From assembly GCA_965197635.1 (NCBI GenBank), contig CBDANN010000008.1, positions 744,001 through 808,000 of the forward strand: a DNA stretch of 64,000 nucleotides, read 5' to 3'. The notes under the pieces are model-generated. The model worked only from the letters and a program-made list of their open reading frames with translations. It was not told the DNA's origin and ran no database searches. Source of the stretch: Bin87 sp965197635. Its GTDB lineage: Bacteria > Chloroflexota > Dehalococcoidia > Lucifugimonadales > UBA3495. The first letter of the stretch is position 1; every line of letters begins with the position of its first letter. A program made the translations under genes and the position numbers. Positions 9,496-17,845 of the stretch are shown piece after piece.

Positions 9496-9821
9496 GGAAA
9501 TGTGATCCTTCTGACCAATAACCAAATGTGGCTGGTCGCGGAAGGAGGCAATTTCCTGCTCGACAGGAACAGTAACGGGAGTGGCGATTGCGGGTAACTC
9601 TTCATCGCAAGTAAGCCACTCCCGTTGAAAAGAGTTGGGCGGAACCTTGGATACAAGATGACATATTCTTGACATCGATTTATGGGGCGCATAGACTGCC
9701 CAAGCGGACTCTACCAAGAAATTTGTGAAATGTTTCGCATATCCAGCGCATGTATGTGCGAGATGCGACAAACCCCGATTGGTTCTTTTCACACTGACTG
9801 CCTGAAACCCGGAGGCCCCTG
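9496..9821. other. Intergenic region between dctP and dctQ
   Basis: 326 bases with no gene. GGAGG at 9811-9815 is the ribosome site of dctQ. No strong terminator hairpin is seen, so dctP, dctQ and dctM could be cotranscribed. Confidence 0.5.
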
Positions 9822-10496
9822 TTGAGCACCCAAGCCGCGCAGCCTGCAGTGGAAAACCCGCCCGCCACCGTGACCATAACGCGTGCCATCAACAAGATGG
9901 ACGGAAGGCTGGACTACATTTACCGTGCCCTCGGTTATGTGTGCGGAACGTTGTTGTTGTTGCTGGGGCTTTTCATCACCTACCAGGTGATTGCGCGGAA
10001 ATTGGGCGGGCCCATGGCTCCGGGGATGGACCAGCTCAGTGGATACGCGCTGGCGTTCGCCGCCACATGGGCGTTTTCCTACTCCCTGCGGACTGGGTCT
10101 CATGTGCGCATCGATGTGCTGCTTCCGTTGTTTTCACGTATCCATCCCTACATGCGCTCCGCGGCAGACTGGTTGGCGTTGGGGTCCGTCGGGTTCTTTG
10201 GAGCAATTACAGCCTGGAAGACTTGGGAAGAGGTTTTAGAGTCCTACTGCATCAGCAACGACCCGACCACCGGAGCCTGTATCCAGGCGTTGACTAACAC
10301 TTACCCGTTGACGCCACTCTGGATACCTCAAACGGTGGTGGCGATCGGTTTCACGATGCTGGCCTTCACCTCCTTCGAGTGGATGATCAGCATGATAATC
10401 CGCGGCGTACTGGAGGTAATCCACAAGTCCCGCGGTGGGGACGTAGCTGACCTGGCTTCGACCGATACCGTTCAGGAAGCGGCTTCCGGCGCATAA
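9822..10496 (+). CDS. dctQ: TRAP transporter small permease DctQ
   Basis: 224 aa. TTG start at 9822 chosen because GGAGG lies 6 bases upstream and the protein length fits. Four hydrophobic helices: LGYVCGTLLLLLGLFITYQV, the LSGYALAFAATWAFSYSL region with the conserved R-x-G-x-H-V-R-I-D motif (LRTGSHVRIDVLLP), ADWLALGSVGFFGAITAW, and VVAIGFTMLAFTSFEWM. DctQ is the small membrane subunit that pairs with DctM in sodium-driven TRAP uptake. 73 bases separate it from dctM. Confidence 0.9.
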   Translation: MSTQAAQPAVENPPATVTITRAINKMDGRLDYIYRALGYVCGTLLLLLGLFITYQVIARKLGGPMAPGMDQLSGYALAFAATWAFSYSLRTGSHVRIDVLLPLFSRIHPYMRSAADWLALGSVGFFGAITAWKTWEEVLESYCISNDPTTGACIQALTNTYPLTPLWIPQTVVAIGFTMLAFTSFEWMISMIIRGVLEVIHKSRGGDVADLASTDTVQEAASGA

Positions 10497-10569
10497 CCGC
10501 CGGGGACCGCGATCCGAGAGCTGCCAACCCGCCTTTACCAGCCGCAGTTGCCCGGAGGATTGTAAGAAC

Positions 10570-12273
10570 ATGGCAATCATCGCCGCTTTCAGCATGATGG
10601 GAGTCTTCTTCCTCATCGGACTGTACGTCGCCGGCGCCCTGGGCGTGCTTTCGCTGGTGATGATGCAGGTGTTCTCCGATGCGCCGCTGTGGAACATTCT
10701 CGGCAACAAGGCTTGGGAGAGCAACACTAACTTCATCCTGGTGGCCGTGCCGTTGTTCCTGCTGATGGGAGAGCTGATGCTGCGCTCCGGCATGGGTGAG
10801 CGTATGTACGGCGCGCTGTCCCGTTGGCTGGTGTTCCTGCCCGGCGGCCTGCTCCATACCAACATCGCGTCGTGCGCGGTATTCGCCGCTTGTTCCGGCT
10901 CCAGCGTCGCCACCTCCGCCACTATCAGCCGCGTGTCGCTGCCGTCGTTCCGACAGCGCGGGTACAGCGAACGCCTGGTCATCGGTTCGCTGGCTGCCGG
11001 CGGCACCCTGGGCATCCTCATCCCGCCCAGCATCGGCTTAATCATCTACGGCGTGCTGGTAGAGGAATCTATTGGACGGCTGTACATGGCCGGCTTCTTC
11101 CCAGGTTTTCTGCTGGCGTTCGTCATGATCCTCATGATGGTGTTCACGTCCATAGTGGTGCCGCGCACTGCGCCGATGGACGAGGAAGTACGTCGTCTGT
11201 ATCGCGGCTGGTTCCACGGCATTGGCGTCCGACGTTACAACGCCGAGCAGATGAACGTCATGGGCCAGGAACAGGCGACGGAGGCGGGCCTCAGCGACGT
11301 CCGGGATCCTGAAACCGGCTTGTCTCCGAGGCAGGCTTATCGCCGGGGCCGTTCCACCCTGTCCTACGTCGAAGCCACCAGCGAATGGTTACGGATGGTT
11401 GGCGAGGCCGTCGTGGGCCTGGTCGCCATCATACCCGTGCTCATCATCATCGCGGTGGTGTTGGGCACCATCTACCTGGGCATCGCGACGCCCACTGAAG
11501 CGGCGGCCTTCGGAGTGTCGGGCGCTTTGATAGTAGCGGCGGCCAACGAGTTATACAAACGGCTCCAGGGAACCTATTCCAACTGGAGCCAAGCCTTCCG
11601 CGCCGTATATCTGATGCTCCTGGATGCCATCATCTCTACCGTCCGCACGTCGTCGATGATCATGCTCATCGTCATGGCGGCCTTCACGCTCAGCTTCGCA
11701 TTCGCCCGCCTGGGCATATCCCAGGACATTTCCGAATGGATCACCGCCCTGAACCTTAACGCCCTCCAGTTCGTCATAATCCTGGTGTTCTTCTACCTGC
11801 TGTTGGGCACGTTCATGGAAAGCTTCGCCATGCTGGTGACCACCATTCCGATTCTCACGCCGGCGTTGGTGAACGTGGGTGTGGACCTGGTTTGGTTCGG
11901 CATCATCATGGTGATCCTGGTGGAGGCGGCGCTGATCAGCCCGCCGGAGGGCATCAACCTGTACATCCTGCACGGCGTGCGACAGGACGTGGACGCGCAG
12001 ATGGCGGAACAAACCGCTGCTGCCCAAGCGGCTTTACGGGAAAGCACCATTACCGACGTGTATATCGGCGTGTTACCATTCATGGGCTGTATGGCGGCGG
12101 TTATCACGCTGCTGTTCGTGTTCCCGGATATCGCCTTATATGCGCCGTGTTTGATTTACGATGACCCGAGCCGGGATTTCCTGCAATCCATTGATGTGGA
12201 GCGCGACGCTGCCGGGTTCTGGGAACAAGTGCGCTTCTGCTCGTCCGAGTTCCGGCCGCGGGCCTACGAGTAG
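10570..12273 (+). CDS. dctM: TRAP transporter large permease DctM
   Basis: 567 aa, many membrane helices. MSLLIM-like opening (IIAAFSMMGVFFLIGLYVAG), FILVAVPLFLLMGELMLRSG, CAVFAACSGSSVATSATISR and GTLGILIPPSIGLIIYGVL are hallmark DctM/IT-superfamily motifs; the second half has GIATPTEAAAFGVSGALI and LLLGTFMESFAMLV. The usual length is about 430 aa; here a hydrophilic insert of roughly 90 residues (around residues 195-285) and a longer C-terminus account for the extra. It ends the dctP-dctQ-dctM unit. Substrate not predictable; the family moves C4-dicarboxylates, keto acids or sulfonates. Confidence 0.92.
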   Translation: MAIIAAFSMMGVFFLIGLYVAGALGVLSLVMMQVFSDAPLWNILGNKAWESNTNFILVAVPLFLLMGELMLRSGMGERMYGALSRWLVFLPGGLLHTNIASCAVFAACSGSSVATSATISRVSLPSFRQRGYSERLVIGSLAAGGTLGILIPPSIGLIIYGVLVEESIGRLYMAGFFPGFLLAFVMILMMVFTSIVVPRTAPMDEEVRRLYRGWFHGIGVRRYNAEQMNVMGQEQATEAGLSDVRDPETGLSPRQAYRRGRSTLSYVEATSEWLRMVGEAVVGLVAIIPVLIIIAVVLGTIYLGIATPTEAAAFGVSGALIVAAANELYKRLQGTYSNWSQAFRAVYLMLLDAIISTVRTSSMIMLIVMAAFTLSFAFARLGISQDISEWITALNLNALQFVIILVFFYLLLGTFMESFAMLVTTIPILTPALVNVGVDLVWFGIIMVILVEAALISPPEGINLYILHGVRQDVDAQMAEQTAAAQAALRESTITDVYIGVLPFMGCMAAVITLLFVFPDIALYAPCLIYDDPSRDFLQSIDVERDAAGFWEQVRFCSSEFRPRAYE

Positions 12274-12295
12274 CGTCCATAGCTGACCCGTGCCA

Positions 12296-12352
12296 TATAA
12301 TGTTAGGAGCGCCTCTGCCCCGCCATGGCGGCAGAGGCGCAAACCGTATAAT
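12296..12352 (+). promoter_or_regulatory. Inverted repeat flanked by two TATAAT boxes upstream of hicBA
   Basis: A strong hairpin GCGCCTCTGCC ... GGCAGAGGCGC lies between two direct repeats containing TATAATGTT (12296-12304 and 12347-12355). HicB antitoxins autoregulate from palindromic operators, so this could be the hicBA promoter/operator, or part of the dctM terminator although no T-run follows. Role is inference. Confidence 0.45.
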
Positions 12353-12386
12353 GTTGATCAGCCATTCCCAAAAGCGAGGCAGGACC

Positions 12387-12854
12387 ATGAAGTACCGGGT
12401 TTTGATTCACAAATCGGAAGACGGCTACACCGCAGTCTGTCCCGGCCTGCCGGACAGCATAGCTCAAGGCGCTACTGTCCCGGAGGCGTTGGAAAATGTA
12501 CAGTTCGAGATTGTCGGGTCGGTCACCGAGCGCGAAGGGCGGTTCTGGCAGGACGGCTCCGATGACGAAGAATTGAGGGAACTGGAAGTTGCCGTTGGAG
12601 AGCGTCTGGACGCCGGCCGGGGCGGGTCTGCAATGCGGTACGAGATTGAGGTAATTAAAAGTTCCGAGGGTTTTTCCGTTTCCTGCCCAATGCTGCCCGG
12701 TTGCCTCTCCGCGGGCCACACGATGGAGGAAGCGATGGAGAATATCCAAATCGCCATCCGCGAGTGGCTGATATATATGCAGGAATTGTTCCTGCTGGGT
12801 AAGCCATCCATCAAAGTCATTGAAGTTGACGATAAAGACGAAGCAGTCGTCTAG
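12387..12854 (+). CDS. hicB: HicB-type antitoxin with two HicB domains in one chain
   Basis: 155 aa from ATG 12387 (GAGGCAGGACC upstream). Residues 1-45 (KYRVLIHKSEDGYTAVCPGL, then SIAQGATVPEALENVQFEI) and residues 83-130 (RYEIEVIKSSEGFSVSCPML, then GCLSAGHTMEEAMENIQIAI) are two HicB folds in the same frame. HicB neutralises the HicA mRNA interferase and represses the operon. No C-terminal ribbon-helix-helix is obvious. An internal ATG at 12634 could also give the second domain alone. The hicA gene follows after 2 bases. Confidence 0.85.
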   Translation: MKYRVLIHKSEDGYTAVCPGLPDSIAQGATVPEALENVQFEIVGSVTEREGRFWQDGSDDEELRELEVAVGERLDAGRGGSAMRYEIEVIKSSEGFSVSCPMLPGCLSAGHTMEEAMENIQIAIREWLIYMQELFLLGKPSIKVIEVDDKDEAVV

Positions 12855-12856
12855 CT

Positions 12857-13069
12857 ATGCCGCGAGTTCCCGGCGTCAACCACTTGGCAGCGATAAAGGC
12901 TTTGCAGAAAGCCGGCTTTAGCGCCGTCAATCAAGGTAAGCATACCAAGATGCGAAAGGGACGCGTTACAGTGTCCATCCCCCGCCATAATCCGATCCCA
13001 CCTTTTACGATGGGCGGTATCATTGTGCAGGCCGGACTGACCGTTGAGGAGTTTCGCAGCCTTCTGTGA
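12857..13069 (+). CDS. hicA: HicA family toxin
   Basis: 70 aa. GVNHLAAIKALQKAGFSAVNQ, GKHTKMRKG with the catalytic-type His, then VSIPRHN and GGIIVQAGLTVEEFRSLL follow the HicA double-stranded-RNA-binding-like fold. HicA cleaves mRNA; HicB upstream is its antitoxin. It starts 2 bases after the hicB stop. The unusual order hicB-hicA (toxin second) is common in some HicAB families. Confidence 0.88.
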   Translation: MPRVPGVNHLAAIKALQKAGFSAVNQGKHTKMRKGRVTVSIPRHNPIPPFTMGGIIVQAGLTVEEFRSLL

Positions 13070-13129
13070 TCGCCTGCTCCACAATCGCCATTGACCCAAC
13101 ATCCAACCGGGATTAGCATACCGTTTGTT

Positions 13130-13858
13130 ATGTACGCACTAATTCTGGCCGGCGGAAAAGGTGAGCGGCTGCGCCCCCTCACCGACCAGGTGCCGAAGCC
13201 CATGATTCCGTTGGGCGGACGGCCCATCCTGTGGCACCAGGTTTGCTGGCTGCGCGAGGCTGGCGTTACTGATGTGGTGTTTCTGCTGGGCCATCTTGCC
13301 GGGGCGGTGATGGATTATTTCGGCGACGGCGGCGACGTAGGAGTACGCGCGCATTACAGCCGTGAAGACACTCCCCTCGGTCGAGGGGGCGCGCTGCGAC
13401 AGGGGTTGGCTTTGGTTCAAGATTCTGGCGCGCCTATAATCGCCACCAACGGCGACGTGATCACCGACGCCAGCTTACCCGACCTGCTGGCCGATTACCG
13501 GGCGAGAAAACAACGTAATCCTGCCCACCTCGCGAGCATCCTTACCGTGCCTATGATCAGCCCTTACGGTATAGTTGACGTCGACGGGGTTGGCATGGTG
13601 AGCAAGTTCCGAGAGAAAGCTACGCTACCCTATGCGATCAATGGCGGAGTGTACGTCCTGCATCCGGAAATCCGGGATATGCTGCCGGAGTCTGGCGACC
13701 ATGAAACGACGACTTTTCCGAGACTTGCGGAGGCAGGATTGATGTCAGCAGTTCACAGCAACGCTTTTTGGCGCAGCATAGATTCGCTCAAAGATCTACG
13801 CGAAGCCGAAGAACACGTTGCCCGCAAATCGGCAGGCGCTGCTGGAGCGGCGCGGTGA
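13130..13858 (+). CDS. NTP transferase domain (sugar-1-phosphate nucleotidyltransferase)
   Basis: 242 aa. YALILAGGKGERLRPLTD is the nucleotide-binding signature of the family (G-G-x-G-x-R-L-x-P-L-T), followed by PKPMIPLGGRPIL and the metal-binding TNGDVITD. Such enzymes make NDP-sugars (for example GDP-mannose or dTDP-glucose) for cell envelope glycans. I start at ATG 13130 directly before the signature; upstream codons to 13091 lack family similarity. The stop overlaps the GTG start of the MoxR gene, so the two form an operon. Confidence 0.88.
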   Translation: MYALILAGGKGERLRPLTDQVPKPMIPLGGRPILWHQVCWLREAGVTDVVFLLGHLAGAVMDYFGDGGDVGVRAHYSREDTPLGRGGALRQGLALVQDSGAPIIATNGDVITDASLPDLLADYRARKQRNPAHLASILTVPMISPYGIVDVDGVGMVSKFREKATLPYAINGGVYVLHPEIRDMLPESGDHETTTFPRLAEAGLMSAVHSNAFWRSIDSLKDLREAEEHVARKSAGAAGAAR

Positions 13859-14808
13859 TAACCTCCGCCCAGGCGCAGCAAATCGCGGACACCGCCGCCA
13901 AAATCCGCGACAACATCCAACTGGCCATAGTCGGCAAGGATGACGTGATCGAGTACACCCTGGCCGCCCTCTTCAGCTCTGGACACATCCTGGTCGAAGA
14001 CGTCCCCGGTATCGGCAAGACCACCCTGGCCCGGTCCCTGGCCTACTCGTTGGACTGCGAGTTCCGGCGCATTCAGTTCACGCCCGACCTGATGCCCTCC
14101 GATATTACTGGTATCCACTACTACAACCAGCACAACGGCCAGTTCGAGTTCCGACCCGGTCCGGTCATCTCCCAGGTGGTTCTGGCCGACGAGATCAATC
14201 GCGCCACCCCCAGGACCCAGTCCGCCCTCCTCGAAGCAATGGCCGAACGGCAGGTCACCGTCGACCAGGACACCGTGCTGCTGCCCGTGCCCTTCCTCGT
14301 GCTGGCCACCCAGAACCCCATCGAGCTGGAAGGCACCTTCCCCCTACCGGAGGCCCAGATCGACCGCTTCCTGCTGCGCCTGCGCCTCGGCTATCCCTCC
14401 GAAGACGACGAAAACGCCATGCTCGAGCGCTTCGAGGACGCCGACCCACTGACCACCCTGCAGCCGGTGGCCTCCGCAGACGACGTGCTCCGCATTCAGG
14501 GCCTTGTGCGTCAGGTCTACATCGACCCCGTATTGCGCGGTTATCTGGTCCAGGTGATCCGCTCCACCCGCGAGCATCCCGACGTGGAGCTCGGTGCAAG
14601 CCCGCGGGCTACCCTGGGCCTCTACCGCTGCGCCCAGGCCCTCGCCGGCATCCGCGGCCAGGAATACGTAACGCCCGACGACATCAAGTCCCTCGCCGCT
14701 CCCGCCCTGGCGCACCGGATCATCCTGAAGAGCATGGCCCGGTTACGGGAACGGAGCCAGGAATCGGTTGTCGCGGAGGTGCTGGAAGGACAGTCGGTGC
14801 CCGTGTAG
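13855..14808 (+). CDS. MoxR family AAA+ ATPase
   Basis: 317 aa from GTG 13855, which overlaps the previous stop (GTGA). Walker A GIGKTT at residues 52-57, Walker B VVLADEINR near 104-112, sensor region ATQNPIELEGTFPLPEAQIDRF, and the C-terminal lid with SPRATLGLYRCAQALA are all classical MoxR. These chaperone-like ATPases insert cofactors or mature complexes, often with a von Willebrand A protein, which is not found next to it here. No alternative family fits. Confidence 0.93.
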   Translation: MITSAQAQQIADTAAKIRDNIQLAIVGKDDVIEYTLAALFSSGHILVEDVPGIGKTTLARSLAYSLDCEFRRIQFTPDLMPSDITGIHYYNQHNGQFEFRPGPVISQVVLADEINRATPRTQSALLEAMAERQVTVDQDTVLLPVPFLVLATQNPIELEGTFPLPEAQIDRFLLRLRLGYPSEDDENAMLERFEDADPLTTLQPVASADDVLRIQGLVRQVYIDPVLRGYLVQVIRSTREHPDVELGASPRATLGLYRCAQALAGIRGQEYVTPDDIKSLAAPALAHRIILKSMARLRERSQESVVAEVLEGQSVPV

Positions 14809-14951
14809 GCGATGGCCCGGCGTGGTTTTACGTGGGGCCTGGACAAGATGACGGGCGCGTTGCCTTATCCCATCCCTCTACGTACAATTTGGTATCATGG
14901 TGGCGCATGAGATCGACTCTGCGTTAGGCAGGGACAACAGGAGAGAGCGCA

Positions 14952-15182
14952 TTGACCACCGCAGAACAAACTGAAATCATCCTTTACACGCACCCCGATT
15001 GCCCCTTCTCGGCGCAGGCCAAGATGCACTATCGCAGGCAGCGGGTGGCTTATACCGAGATCGACGTCTCCAAACAGCCCGACCAGGTGCCCGCCCTGCT
15101 GGAACTGTCGGGCGGGGAACGGATAACGCCGGTGATCGTCGAAAACGGGGTCGTCACCATCGGCTTTGAAGGCGACTTTTGA
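14952..15182 (+). CDS. Glutaredoxin-like protein with monothiol CPFS motif
   Basis: 76 aa, thioredoxin fold: ILYTHPDCPFSAQAK, YTEIDVSKQPDQVPALLEL, GERITPVIVENGV. Only the first Cys of the C-x-x-C pair is present (CPFS). This resembles small one-domain redox proteins in which the position can be Cys or selenocysteine; here the codon is TGC, so plain Cys. TTG start at 14952 is supported by GGAGAGAG upstream. Electron donor and target unknown. Confidence 0.75.
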   Translation: MTTAEQTEIILYTHPDCPFSAQAKMHYRRQRVAYTEIDVSKQPDQVPALLELSGGERITPVIVENGVVTIGFEGDF

Positions 15183-15192
15183 GACTTTTAGC

Positions 15193-15212
15193 CCGGGGCC
15201 GTGGGCCCCGCT
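15193..15212 (+). terminator. GC-rich hairpin after the glutaredoxin-like gene
   Basis: CGGGGCC, loop GTG, GGCCCCG, followed by a short CTAATTT tract. It lies just past the stop and before the recA promoter, so it probably ends the upstream transcript. Confidence 0.6.
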
Positions 15213-15240
15213 AATTTGCCACAACAGTGTCAATCCACCG

Positions 15241-15269
15241 TTGCGCTAATGGAACGGACGTGCTAATAT
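15241..15269 (+). promoter_or_regulatory. Sigma-70-type promoter of recA
   Basis: TTGCGC (15241-15246), 17-base spacer, TAATAT (15264-15269), 36 bases before the recA ATG. I see no LexA-like palindrome over it. Confidence 0.7.
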
Positions 15270-15305
15270 GGCGGCAGCACAGGCAAGCAGCACGGGAGGC
15301 TAACG

Positions 15306-16421
15306 ATGGCGATCAACCCCGAAACTCTGAACTTGGACAAGAACAAGCTGGCCGCTCTGGAGATTGCCCTGGGCCGTATCGAGAAAGACCACGGCAAAGG
15401 CGCGATTATGCGTGGCGACGAGCAGGTTGCCCACCTGATCACCAACGTCATCCCCACCGGTTCCCTGTCGCTTGACCTGGCGCTGGGCGTGGGTGGATTG
15501 CCCCGTGGCCGCGTAACCGAGATTTACGGCGGCGAGTCATCGGGGAAGTCGACACTCGCCATCCACGTCATGACGGAAACCCAGCGAATGGGTGGTCTGG
15601 CGGCCTACATAGACGCCGAACACGCCTTGGATCCACAGTACGCCTCCAACTGCGGCCTTGACTTGGACAACCTGCTCATCTCCCAGCCGGACTCGGCGGA
15701 GCAGGCCCTGGACATCACCGAGCAACTGGTCCGCAGTGGGGCAATTGATTCAATCGTCATCGACAGCGTCGCCGCCCTAGTCCCACAGGCCGAGATTGAA
15801 GGCGACATGGGCGACGTTCACATGGGTATGCAGGCCCGCTTGATGTCGCAGGCATTGCGCAAGTTGACCTCTACCATCAACCGCTCTCGAACCGCCGTGG
15901 TGTTCATCAACCAGATCCGCGAGAAAATCGGCGTCAGCTACGGGAGTCCTGAAGTGACGCCGGGTGGGCGGGCGCTCAAGTTCTACAGCTCCGTCCGCAT
16001 CGACCTTCGCCGTAGCGAGTCCCTCAAGCAGGGCACCGAAATCATCGGCAGTCGCGTGCGCGCCCGCATCGTGAAGAACAAAGTTGCCGCGCCCTTCCGG
16101 GTGGCCGAATTCGACATAATGTTCAACCAGGGCATCAGCAAGATGGGCGACCTGCTGGACATTGGCGTGAACCAGGGCCTCATCAAAAAGGCCGGCGCCT
16201 TTTACTCCTACGGCGATACCCGCTTGGGCCAGGGGCGGGAAAACTCCAAGGCGTTCCTTTCCGAGCGTTCCGACATCGCTGACGAAATCGAGGCGTTGAT
16301 TCGCGGTGAGGAAAAGCCCGAAGACGAAATGCCCGACGCAGGAAATAATGGCACCCACGCCGGTGCCGCTCCAGACGGTGCCGCGCACATTGCCAATCCC
16401 GACGGCGTCAGCCTGAATTAG
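15306..16421 (+). CDS. recA: RecA recombinase
   Basis: 371 aa. Strand exchange ATPase for homologous repair and SOS induction. Walker A GESSGKST at residues 76-83, the loop YIDAEHALDP, the L1/L2 area (SQALRKLTSTINRSRTAVVF, then NQIREKIGVSYGSPEVTPGG, GGRALKFYSS) and the C-terminal domain are all conserved. A glycine/alanine-rich tail (about 35 residues) ends the protein. GGGAGG precedes the ATG. recX starts 15 bases after the stop, forming the usual recA-recX pair. Confidence 0.98.
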   Translation: MAINPETLNLDKNKLAALEIALGRIEKDHGKGAIMRGDEQVAHLITNVIPTGSLSLDLALGVGGLPRGRVTEIYGGESSGKSTLAIHVMTETQRMGGLAAYIDAEHALDPQYASNCGLDLDNLLISQPDSAEQALDITEQLVRSGAIDSIVIDSVAALVPQAEIEGDMGDVHMGMQARLMSQALRKLTSTINRSRTAVVFINQIREKIGVSYGSPEVTPGGRALKFYSSVRIDLRRSESLKQGTEIIGSRVRARIVKNKVAAPFRVAEFDIMFNQGISKMGDLLDIGVNQGLIKKAGAFYSYGDTRLGQGRENSKAFLSERSDIADEIEALIRGEEKPEDEMPDAGNNGTHAGAAPDGAAHIANPDGVSLN

Positions 16422-16436
16422 CCACATCGTCCTGGC

Positions 16437-16931
16437 ATGATCGACGATCAGGAAAGGGCTCCTGGCGATGGTTATCCGCAGGCTCTGCAAACCGCCCTTC
16501 GTTACATTAGCTTCAAACCCAGGACGGTCTCAGAGGTACGGAAGCGGGTTGGGCGCGATTTCGCCCAGCCCGTTGTTGAGCAAGTGCTGTCATCCCTGAA
16601 ACGCTATGGCTACCTGGATGACGCCGAGTATGCCCGGCAATGGCGAGCCAGCCGAGAACGGCGCAAACCCCGGGGGGAATTCCTGCTGCGGAGAGAGTTG
16701 CGCGGCAAGGGAGTGGCAGAAGACACCATTGACGATGCGCTGAAAGGCTTGGATCAGGCGAGCAGCGCTTACCGCGCCGGGCAACGGCGCGCAGAACGCT
16801 CGCTCATGGGCCACGAGATGTCGTACCGTGAGTTTCAGCGCAAGATGTGGGACTATCTGAGGCGCCGTGGGTTCCCCACTGGCGTCATCCGGGAGACTGC
16901 CAACCGGCTTTGGCTCGAATACACGCCCTAA
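16437..16931 (+). CDS. recX: RecX, regulator of RecA
   Basis: 164 aa. Helical repeat protein: ALRYISFKPRTVSEVRKRV, VLSSLKRYGYLDDAEYARQW, ELRGKGVAEDTIDDAL and MWDYLRRRGFPTGVIRETAN are the three-helix RecX repeats. RecX binds RecA filaments and limits their growth. It lies directly after recA. Its 3' side was invaded by an IS5-type element 36 bases past the stop, but the gene is intact. Confidence 0.93.
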   Translation: MIDDQERAPGDGYPQALQTALRYISFKPRTVSEVRKRVGRDFAQPVVEQVLSSLKRYGYLDDAEYARQWRASRERRKPRGEFLLRRELRGKGVAEDTIDDALKGLDQASSAYRAGQRRAERSLMGHEMSYREFQRKMWDYLRRRGFPTGVIRETANRLWLEYTP

Positions 16932-16967
16932 GCTGGTCGGTTGGACGCCGTGTCGCCACCAGTCTTA

Positions 16968-17845
16968 GAGGGTGTCTAAAAAGAGGGAAGGCGGGCCAGT
17001 CGGCGTAGCATGAGGCCGGTCATGGAGATGTAGATCCAGGTTTCCGTGGTTTCGCACAATGCCTCGTAGTCCTTGCTCAATCGCCGCTGCCGGTTCAGCC
17101 AACCGAAGGTGCGTTCCACTACCCAACGCCGGGGCAGCACCTGGAAGGTGTGTTGCTGTGCTGGACGGCGCACCAGTTCCAATCTCCAACCGGCCACCGT
17201 CTGGGCCCACGCCACCAGTTTGCCGCCGTACGCGCCGTCGGCCCAGATCAGTTGTAGCCGAGGGAAGCGGCCCATCAAACGCCGTAATACCAACCGCGCG
17301 CCGTCTCGATCCTGAATGTCAGCCGGATGCACCGCCACCGCCAGCAGCAGTCCCAGGGTATCTACTACGATATGGCGTTTGCGTCCCTTCACCTTCTTGC
17401 CCGCGTCGTAGCCTCTGGGCCCCCTTTTTCCGTGGTCTTTACCGACTGGCTGTCGATGATGGCCGCGCTGGGGCTGGTCTCCCGGCCCTGAGCCTGCCGC
17501 AGCATGGCGTGCAGCGTGTCGTGGGCCCGCTGCCAAGTTCCGTCCCGACGCCAGGTGCGGAAGTAATGGAACACAATGCGCCACGGCGGCAGGTCATGGG
17601 GCAGCATCCTCCAGGAGCAGCCGGTGCGCAGCACGTAGCGGATGGCGTTGACGATCTCCCGTCTCGGGTAGGTGATCGGCCGCCCGCCCGGCTTGGGCGG
17701 AGGTAACAGGGGTTCCCACAGTTGCCATTCTCGGTCGCTGAGGTCGCTGGGATAAGCTGGTCGTTCCATACCCCCACACTACGACCAACTCCTCCCTCTC
17801 TGCCTTCATGCGTCCAGACCAATTGGACCCTTTTTAGACACCCTC
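16968..17845 (-). mobile_element. IS5-type element (IS427-like group), complete
   Basis: 878 bp bounded by perfect 16-bp inverted repeats GAGGGTGTCTAAAAAG, with a 3-bp target duplication TTA (16965-16967 and 17846-17848). The 3-bp T-N-A target and the two overlapping frames suit the IS427 group of IS5. The right-hand TTA is the TAA stop codon of the neighbouring minus-strand gene. Confidence 0.92.
16976..17769 (-). CDS. IS5 family transposase made by -1 frameshifting
   Basis: First frame 17769 to 17389 (MERPAYPSDLSDREW, LPHDLPPWRIVFHYFRTWRR, IIDSQSVKTTEKGG), second frame down to 16976 (RGYDAGKKVKGRKRHIVVD, LIWADGAYGGKLVAW, LPRRWVVERTFGWL). The frames meet at AAAAAGGGGG near 17420, a typical slippery site; a -1 shift joins them. 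D (DSQS), D (ADGAYG) and E (VVERTF) of the DDE triad are all present, so the element may be active. Confidence 0.85.

Noticed and set aside
9503..9521. GATCCTTCTGACCAAT between dctP and dctQ, like the micro-insert
   Set aside because: Two bases longer in the core and not in a transposase; likely chance similarity, though worth including in a genome-wide search.
8080..9792. 570-codon minus-strand open frame over the second dctP
   Set aside because: Antisense shadow; the plus strand has clear DctP homology.
14979..15020. Selenocysteine in the glutaredoxin-like protein
   Set aside because: The position is coded by TGC, not TGA, and no SECIS-like hairpin is evident.
15212..15305. LexA box in front of recA
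   Set aside because: No palindromic operator could be recognised around the promoter.
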